Both the position numbers and the translations under genes were made by a program. Positions 57,401 to 64,000 of a stretch of 64,000 nucleotides of DNA are shown here, piece after piece (within the stretch, counting starts at the first letter, position 1; each line of letters begins with the position of its first letter). The DNA is from Otatea glauca (taxonomy: Eukaryota > Streptophyta > Magnoliopsida > Poales > Poaceae), in the NCBI GenBank assembly GCA_036346275.1, contig CM070727.1:5633760-5697759 (forward strand). Reading direction: 5' to 3'. The notes beneath the pieces are model-generated. The model made no database searches, was not told where the DNA came from, and was given only the letters and a program-made list of their open reading frames with translations.

Positions 57401-60331
57401 CTGTATTTGAAATTGCCTTTTATGATGAATTGGCCAGATCCGAGGAATGCATACTCTGATTCGTGATAGGGACATCACTACACCTGACTTTGTCTTTTAT
57501 TCAGATCGGTTGATCCGTTTGGTACCTTTCTTGTTTCCATAGCCTTGATCCTCATCATTAACTCCGTGGCTGAGTTAATTGCATCAATTTATAAATTGGT
57601 TTAACAGCTTTGCTATTTCGTATGAAAAATGTCATGTTAGGTAGTTGAGCATGGCCTGGGGCATTTGCCATTTACAGAAAAGCAGGTTATTACACCAACA
57701 GGTATTTTGCAAATGGCACAACATATCTTGTTTTCACTTAGTTGTTCACCATTTGATTTAGCATTTCGCGTATTGTAACTATTATTCCATCGGTTAAGGC
57801 TTCTAATCCTAGGAATAACTGCTGTGACTGACTAGAATAATTTAATCTGATTGATGTCAAACTTATAGCTTTGATTGGTTTAAAATCATGGTAGGGAAGG
57901 ATTATTTCTCCATCCTTGAAGATGGGATAACTGATTGGTGCAAAATTTGACTGTTGTGCCACATAGTATTTTGTCTAAAATGTTAGCTTATCCCCTCTAC
58001 AATTATTTTGATAAAATTTATAGCCTTGATGTTACACAATGCTAGGAAGCAACTGAAGCTCAGTGATACTTATTAATTCTGCTGCTGCTGAACCTTGTAA
58101 TTAGCTACCTGATTTTATGTGCTGATAAAATAAGTATACCTGGAAAGTGCCTTTTTTTTGGTTTTGACAGAGGACAAAGTGGCAATTTTTGGTGGGCTGC
58201 AAACATGTGATTTTGGAGGGTCTAGTTTAATGTGTGTAGGAAATCTCTATCTTTTGGAAACCTAGAACTTTTAGATATTTCAGGGTGATTATGTATGATC
58301 ATCTCCATTTCATGGAAATGCTGTTTCTGTAAAAAAAAATCTCTAGGTGTATACATAATTTTGGAGATTTTTTGTTATTTTTATTTATTTTATTTGCTGA
58401 ACGTCATTTCATGTCCTATTTGTTTGGGTCCAGGATCTGTTTATATGGGAGTTGACTTTTGCAAGAAGCTCTGTGGGGTGTCTATTGTCCGAAGGTAAGC
58501 TTTGCAACAATGCTATTGTCAAACCCAACACACAAGCACAAAAGGCTGATAGAAGTAATGTATTTGAAGGATGTACATACACTCCAAATTAACTATGGCA
58601 TATGAGCTCTTTTTTGGGTCATTGTGTTGGAGATGCCAGTTAAGAATGCAAGAGTATTTATAATGAGTAGAATTTTGTATCATGTTTATGTCTTGGCATG
58701 TAGAACCTTTTGCTTTCTGTATGTGGCATGTACTTGGAACATAGTTTTGTCGACTCCAGAGAGTTCAGACTAAAATCTAGAACCTAGGTCCCATTGTATC
58801 CGGATACTCATACTGTACTCTTGTACTAATACATCAGTCCTTATAGTTCAACACCATGAATTGGTATGTCTTTATAGTTTACACTTTACAGTACTCAATG
58901 CTCATACTTTACTCCTTGCATAACAGGCAAGCTACATGTATGAAAGTTTATGATATCATGTATCATATCCCTCCCTTCAGATGTATTTTGCGCAGTCATT
59001 CTTTTGAACATTTATTGAAATAATAGTGCTATTGTGTAAATTTCTATCATTGTTTCCTATCATGTATGAGTAATTGCAGTGGTGAAAGTATGGAGAATGC
59101 ATTGCGTGCTTGCTGTAAAGGAATAAAAATTGGCAAAATTCTAATACATCGAGTTGGAGACAATGGACAGCAAGTAAGAATTCAGATCTTGTGATCAATA
59201 ATTTCTTTAATCATTCAGATCTTGTGATCAATAATTTCTTTAAGCATTCAGATCTTTTGATTAATAATTTCTTCAAGGATATTGTTAAAATGACTGAATC
59301 TTTCATGGTGTGAGTAACTATATCCGCCTTCTTCATCTAGCTCATATACCACAAACTGCCCATGGATATAGCTGAACGGCATGTTCTACTTTTGGATCCG
59401 GTGCTTGGCACAGGTCAGTTTTGCCTGCTCATTATATTTCTGTTCATTTATTTGTTGGAGCTAAAGTTAGTTGATTACTTGATTTAGGTTGTGATAGTAA
59501 AAAAAATCCTTGACACCGCTTGCACCTATATTTCTTGTACTTATAAAGATAACTACATAGTTAGAGCCTTGTTATATATTAAAAAGGAAAAAGATGAGTT
59601 CTTATTATTTGATACGGTTCTACATGTGATATGTTTGTCCACAAACTTATCTGGATATCATATGATACATCCTGATACCAAATCTCACTCAAGGATAAAT
59701 AATTTTTTTCCTCTACTGATGTATAATTAAAGATGAATTAAGAAGCTTGTCTATTGGTTTATCTGTTGGAAAATGCTTTGAATTTTGTAAATGATGAATT
59801 AACTGTCCGCTCTTTATATGCTCAATGAATAATGAAAGTTTGGTGCTAAATTGTTTTGCACTAGAAGAAATGCTGCTATCCATATCTGGTAGATGCTTCT
59901 TGTGCTTCATAATCATGAGTTCACAATTGCATCAGGCCATCTGCCATTGAATCATTATAGCATTAGTTATCTCTCACTTTGCTCGTGACTGAAGTTTTCT
60001 ACCTCGTTGGTCTGTAGGTAACTCAGCAAACCAAGCTATAGAACTTCTTATAAGAAAAGGTGTTCCTGAGGACCGGATCATATTCCTCAATCTAATCTCG
60101 GTAAATCCCTTAGCATACTGAACGGTTCTGTTGCCCCTCGATCTTTTCGTTGCTTTAGTATTTACAACTTCCTTTTAATAACAGGCTCCTGAGGGGATTC
60201 AATGTGTTTGCAAGCGATTTCCGAGGCTGAAGATTGTAACATCAGAGATTGATTCTGGGTTGAGCGAGGAATTCAGGGTCATCCCAGGATTGGGGGAGTA
60301 TGGAGATCGCTACTTCGGCACAGACAATTGA
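51405..60331 (+). CDS. UKL: Uridine kinase/uracil phosphoribosyltransferase-like, 14 exons
   Basis: Exons: 51405-51624, 51741-51832, 55833-55902, 56012-56130, 56697-56793, 56914-56993, 57158-57352, 57438-57521, 57641-57701, 58434-58494, 59080-59173, 59341-59413, 60018-60100, 60185-60331. This gives 491 aa with intact phases. The Ser/Ala-rich N-terminus is followed by a uridine kinase domain with P-loop GVSGGTASGKTT (about 74-85), DSFYRGLT, YNFDHPDAFD and RRIRRDTVERGRD. The C-terminal uracil phosphoribosyltransferase-like domain (from about 280) has the PRPP-binding loop LLLDPVLGTGNSA (about 407-419) and LISAPEGI. By family it phosphorylates uridine or cytidine in pyrimidine salvage; in plants the UPRT half of these fusions may be weakly active or inactive. 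Intron 2 (4.0 kb) is inflated by an antisense LINE. Confidence 0.95.
52244..52669 (-). pseudogene. LINE zf-RVT C-terminal fragment
   Basis: A 141-codon frame with the plant LINE zinc-binding region (PPKIHFFLWLLSHNKIMTRD, CCFCEESETVTHLFFGC, ALWSLWNSRNNMIF). It is separated from the RT by degraded sequence (52670-53110). Confidence 0.85.
53113..54039 (-). pseudogene. LINE reverse transcriptase fragment
   Basis: A 308-codon frame covering the RT core of a plant L1-type LINE, with the YADD box (QYADDTLLFIKNSEEF) and downstream thumb region (KYLGIPLHYDKIKREDF, KLLSYSGRLILIKSCLASIP). Upstream RT sequence lies in a shifted frame (54331-54666: GPEGPVYD, DGAPGPDGLPFIFYQ). Not functional as it stands. 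Confidence 0.9.
54760..55563 (-). pseudogene. LINE endonuclease fragment
   Basis: A 267-codon frame with endonuclease/exonuclease/phosphatase-fold motifs (TVYGSPYD, ILGGDFNLVRF, WTNNQDNLIMSVIDRIF, IDHTPIL). The usual SDH is IDH here. The N-terminal part of the domain is missing because the element is 5'-truncated. Confidence 0.85.
59180..59278 (+). repeat. 33-bp tandem triplication next to a splice donor
   Basis: Three units starting ATTCAGATCTT at 59180, 59213 and 59246 have few differences. The array begins 6 nt after the donor of the intron at 59174. Confidence 0.9.
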
Positions 60332-61279
60332 TGGCTAATACCGCTGTTGATGCCTGTGCAAAAGCTTTCTCAATCCCTGGAGAGGGATGATACATTGGAA
60401 TTTGGACGTTAACGTTTACTGTGGAAGGCTATAGTTGTGTGGTGGGCATGTCGAGAAATTCATGTGAACTGAGAAAATGTGGTGTACATCTTTAGCCTAC
60501 AGAGCCAGTATGGTCTTGCGGGGGTAGTAGAAGTGTGCGTGTGCAATATCGTCATGGTTTTAAGCGTTTTTCGTTTCGACTATCTCTGTTGCTGTGCTCC
60601 TATTGAGGAGGTAGTACAGATATGAGATTCAATTGTACAAGTGCCCATAACTTGCTGTTCTTCGTTGGCATCTCCAATAAATTAACCATATTTGCATTGC
60701 GTTTACACATGTTCAGCGATATTCGACGATACAATGTTTACGAACATTAGAACAGTACTCGCAAGCTGCAAATCAACAAGGTCTAGCTCGGCCGGCGTCT
60801 CTGTCCTGAACCAACGGGAAGGTTGCGCGTCTCACGATCATCAGGAAGAGCTTGGCCGATCTGGCCCTTCTCATTTCATCGATACGCGACGGCACGTATT
60901 CCGTCTGAACTACGACTGTCATTCTGTCGGTGGTGCGTGTAGTATGCACGAACACAAACCAGGATAAATTCATAATTGCCCCCTAAGGACGCTACACACC
61001 ACGCACCACTCACCAAATCTTGGGGTTGAGACTAGAGAGAGGGCAATGTGTGCGTGCACAGTCCAACACCAGGTTTCAATGCCATCATGTGGCAACCATA
61101 TGTAGTTAATTAATTAGTGGCAACAGTAGTGTAATTGTGGCACAAGATCTCGATTTCCTTTTCTCTTATTTTGTTTTTGAGGGAGCAACATGATCTTGGC
61201 ATCAGTAAATGGCCCAAGCCTCTACAAGTCGTTGGGAGTCCAGTCCGTGGTCTCCATATATCACTACTGCAGCTGAATA
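60332..61279. other. Uridine kinase 3' flank, no gene seen
   Basis: Non-coding sequence after the uridine kinase stop. It includes the probable 3' UTR and an unassigned stretch at 60690-61130 without a supportable reading frame. Confidence 0.5.
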
Positions 61280-61315
61280 GTGAGTACTCTAGCTTGCAGG
61301 GAATTTCTGTTCGAG

Positions 61316-61870
61316 ATGTACGCCATGAGAGGTTTCTTGGGCTTGTTTCGTGGAGCAGCGATCACCGCGGCCTGTATTGTGCTGTTGCTGTCGCCTTCTC
61401 CATTCCAGTACGGCGTTGTGCCGGCGGATCAAGAGCTGGCCTTGAGCATTGGAACCCAAGCAGATCCCAGCACGAAGAAGCTCGACATGGTACACTCATG
61501 GTGTTTCTTCTCTCTTAGTTTCCCTTTTGGTTGTGTTCTGCTTTGCGTGCATGGCTTGCATGTCTGAACTATGAGCTGCAGGTTAGCTGCTAATGCACGT
61601 AAAGACAACCTTGCTGAGCTGCTGAGGAGCGCAGCCATGGAGGACGAGACCATCATAATGACCTTCACGAACGAGGCATGCATGGACCTCGCCCGGATCG
61701 CTGAGGAGCGAATGCAATGGCAGGGTTTCCGGCAAGCGACGGCTGCATGGTTTCCGACGGTGGAGACAGCTCGGCTCAGGGGCATGCAGTTCGGGGCACG
61801 TGGCTCCGGCGAGAGAGTAGCCGAGGGAGAGAGGAAGGAGAGAGGGAGGGGCACACGGATCTCAGTGCGG
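61316..61870 (+). pseudogene. Broken nucleotide-diphospho-sugar transferase-like fragment
   Basis: The first segment encodes a short N-terminus with a hydrophobic anchor (MRGFLGLFRGAAITAACIVLLL), then about 30 residues ending KKLDM at a GGTACAC donor-like site. The second segment, after TGAGCTGCAG (about 61581), reads DNLAELLRSAAMEDETIIMTFTNEA, close to the LxxLLRxAATEDkTVIMTTLNEAW start of the plant Nucleotid_trans domain of Golgi type II glycosyltransferases. The splice phases do not fit, and after NEA the similarity is lost and replaced by unrelated sequence. No catalytic region is present. I call it a truncated gene fragment; expression is unlikely. It is cut further by a hAT-like insertion at 61872. 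Confidence 0.55.
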
Positions 61871-61871
61871 G

Positions 61872-62869
61872 GTAGAAAACGGATTGGATACGAACGAATA
61901 ATAGATCTATTATATTTATTTTTATACGGATACGGATAATATCGAATACATACGGATACGAATCGAATCGGATATAGTTCGAATATTTATCGGAACATGA
62001 TAATCCCTAGATTGTACATAAAAAATCAACGAAAACACGTAACTAGTTGATTTGATCAAAACATTATTGAAAATTGAACAAATATAAGCATTTTCATTCA
62101 CTTAGACAATAGTTAGATACCATATCACAAATAAAATTATATAAGACTTAGTTTATCACACACATACGATTAGTTCATCATACACGTAGATAAAAATACA
62201 AAATGAAGGTAATCCTTACTCAGAGGTACAAATAGAAGCAAACACATAACACACTAAGAGTTTGATAATACTTAGATACCATATATCTAAAAATAATATA
62301 ACACTTATATGTAACGATCCAAGATTTATATTCTTTGTTGAATTATGTTTAAAATAATAAATTATATATTTATGAGTTTTTATGCATTTTTAACTATTTA
62401 TTTAAAATATTTTCCTATTAAGAACAGTAGTTTTTGAATTTTTGAGAAAAATTAATATCTGATAAAATCTTGAAAATAATTTTTTTTAAAATTTTATACT
62501 GTGTCTGGAATTTTCTCAAAATATTTCATAATTTTTGGAGTTGGTTTGCCAATTTTAATAATTGAAATTTGTTTTATGGATTAATTAAATTAGAAAACGA
62601 TTTTTAAATTAAGAAACCTTTTTGTGCCAAAAGAGTAGCCTTGGCCCATCCCACATGTATATCCGGATATCCGACCCATCAATATCCGGATTATCCGAAT
62701 CAGTATCCGTATTCGACGGATAGTGAGCTACCGAATCCGTATCCGTATCCGACAAAAAATCCGTATCTGTACCCGAATCGATACTATCTGAAAAATATCT
62801 GATCCGACAGAATCCGTATCCGAAAATTATCCGGATCAGTCGAAAACTATCCGATCCGTTTTCATCCCT
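61872..62869. mobile_element. Ac/Ds-like hAT element, about 1 kb, non-autonomous
   Basis: The right end reads CCGTTTTCATCCCT, matching the Ac/Ds-type terminus AGGGATGAAAACGG; the left end (GTAGAAAACGGAT) is a decayed counterpart. Flanking 8-mers AGTGCGGG (61864-61871) and AGTGTGGG (62870-62877) agree at 7 of 8. Both subterminal regions carry many CGGATA/TATCCG motifs. No transposase frame. Confidence 0.65.
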
Positions 62870-62914
62870 AGTGTGGGGTGATAGTGCATGCAGCATGAGT
62901 AGGTAGTTTTTCTG

Positions 62915-63016
62915 AACAGTGCTTTCATGCTTTCCCTCTCGATACAAATTATAAATCTTGAAGCAAGTGAAATAGTAGGTAACCATCATCTACTATTCAT
63001 TTATGCTTTAATATTT
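62915..63016 (-). repeat. Dispersed repeat, copy 3 (inverted)
   Basis: Reverse complement of the blocks at 16690 and 19715, including GCTTTCCCTCTCGATACAAAT and ATGCTTTAATATTTA. It lies between the hAT-like element and the second Tourist MITE. Confidence 0.55.
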
Positions 63017-63017
63017 A

Positions 63018-63237
63018 GGTCTTGTTTGGCATGGCTCCAACTCCAGGATTCTTTCAAAAAATGGAGTTTGTAAGTTAAAATAAAATGAATTAGTAATCTA
63101 ATTTTAGCCTCAAATGTGAAGAAGATGTCTCACCCTAATAGCCTTAGTCTAGCCCTATCTCCAACTCCAAGATTTTTTTGGACTTAGAGAAACTCAGCTC
63201 CAAGAAAATTGGAGTTGGAGATGTATCAAACAGAGCC
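63018..63237. mobile_element. Tourist-type MITE, 220 bp
   Basis: Ends GGTCTTGTTTGGCATGGCTC and the complement of GGAGATGTATCAAACAGAGCC form imperfect TIRs. TTA is duplicated at 63015-63017 and 63238-63240. It shares the TTTGG..GCTCCAACTC core with the MITE at 3408. Confidence 0.82.
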
Positions 63238-63240
63238 TTA

Positions 63241-64000
63241 TGCAACTGTCAAAAAGAAAATTATGGAAGCACCTCTCATTTTTTTTATCTAAGCACCTAT
63301 ATTTCCTTCTATGGCATGAATATAGTTGACCATACACTATGCCAAATTGCTAGTCTCACAGCAATCTAACCTATATTTCTTTCCACGTAGTGATGGAACT
63401 AGGAAATTTACAATAGGTATGCACATTTGACACTAAAGAGTTGGCTGTTGCTCTTGCTCTAAATTCATAAATAAGAAATCACACTAATTTTTTCCCCAAA
63501 ATTCCAATCATCACATCCCATAAATCCTAAATCAATAAATTCCCATTCACGGATTTACCTGTCGGCCTGCCTCGCGCCGCCTGTTGTGCTATGCTTGCTG
63601 CCACCTGCCTCGCCGTGTGCTGCCTGCTAGCCCGACCTGCCTGGCTGCCTGCTGCCTGACCTATGTTGCCCCACGACGCCCGCGGCTTGTGCCCACGCCG
63701 CCCGCCTGATGGTCGCACTGCCCGTAGCTTGCGCCCGCGTGGATTGGGGAATTCCTGGGATGCTAGGGTTTGTGATGGAGGAATGAGGAAGTGCAATCGG
63801 GCATGTGACTAGGGAGATCCGAATAGTGGGAGTGTTGGTCCTGTTGGATTTGAGTGTTGGTCCTGTTGGATTTCATGGGCTGAGTGGATGTTTGACTGGA
63901 TAAATGGGCACCAGTCCACTAGACAAACGGTCCAATACTCATACCTAATCTTACGAAGTATTTAAAATTTGAGCGCTACTACTGAACCCTATACTGTTGG
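63241..64000. other. Right-edge intergenic sequence
   Basis: No gene is supported. About 63550-63770 is GC-rich low-complexity sequence dominated by GCCTGCC/GCTGCC motifs, with an open - strand frame that looks compositional. The remainder is AT-rich. Confidence 0.5.

Noticed and set aside
62609..62989. 126-aa - strand frame rich in Asp/Ser/Thr
   Set aside because: Lies in the TATCCG-rich subterminal repeat of a hAT-like element and simply translates that repeat.
63527..63796. 89-aa - strand frame at the right edge
   Set aside because: Low-complexity GC-rich repeat sequence; no domain, start context or splice support.

Overview
The window is nuclear DNA from a grass (Poaceae). The evidence is GC-rich first exons, many short phase-consistent GT-AG introns, Tourist, Stowaway and hAT MITEs, Ty1/copia elements, a Sirevirus-type LTR, and single-copy plant housekeeping genes whose proteins read like rice, sorghum or millet orthologues. 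I cannot fix the species. From memory, unverified, rice chromosome 9 carries a ribulose-phosphate 3-epimerase and a uridine kinase locus close together, so this may be the syntenic block.

Five genes can be assembled exon by exon. (1) A purple acid phosphatase, + strand, 4560-8838, 12 exons, 613 aa, with a second first-exon candidate at 2763-2963. (2) A paralogous purple acid phosphatase, - strand, 16370-12805, 10 exons, 630 aa. The two face each other tail to tail. (3) Proteasome subunit beta type-1 (PBF1, the beta6 position), + strand, 20473-23876, 7 exons, 221 aa. (4) Cytosolic-type ribulose-phosphate 3-epimerase, + strand, 29628-33348, 8 exons including a 5-nt microexon, 225 aa. Its 5' part is tandemly duplicated, and the upstream copy (24548-24766 onwards) is decayed. 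(5) A uridine kinase/uracil phosphoribosyltransferase-like protein, + strand, 51405-60331, 14 exons, 491 aa. Near the right edge, 61316-61870 holds a broken fragment resembling a plant nucleotide-diphospho-sugar transferase.

Transposable elements fill the rest. There are two LTR-bounded Ty1/copia elements on the - strand: 38181-43040, with TSD AAGGT and near-intact coding broken by one frameshift; and 44257-51125, with TSD ATAGT and degenerate coding. There is a solo Sirevirus-like LTR (24846-26639) and a 2.35-kb hAT element with an exact 8-bp TSD (26905-29258). Two smaller hAT-like elements lie at 33663-34403 and 61872-62869. An L1-type LINE lies in intron 2 of the uridine kinase gene (51873 to about 55590) and a LINE RNase H remnant at about 34915-35326. 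A SINE with a 17-bp TSD ends next to an epimerase splice acceptor (31530-31725). Two Tourist MITEs, two Helitron-like copies and a long foldback element between the phosphatase genes complete the set.

The five genes do not form one pathway: extracellular or vacuolar phosphate release, proteasome assembly, the pentose phosphate pathway and pyrimidine salvage. I found no unprecedented system. The most informative structures are the rearranged epimerase locus (partial tandem duplication, solo LTR, hAT, microexon and SINE at an acceptor), the duplicated phosphatase first exon, the perfect intronic hairpin, and the retroelement 280 bp upstream of the uridine kinase start.
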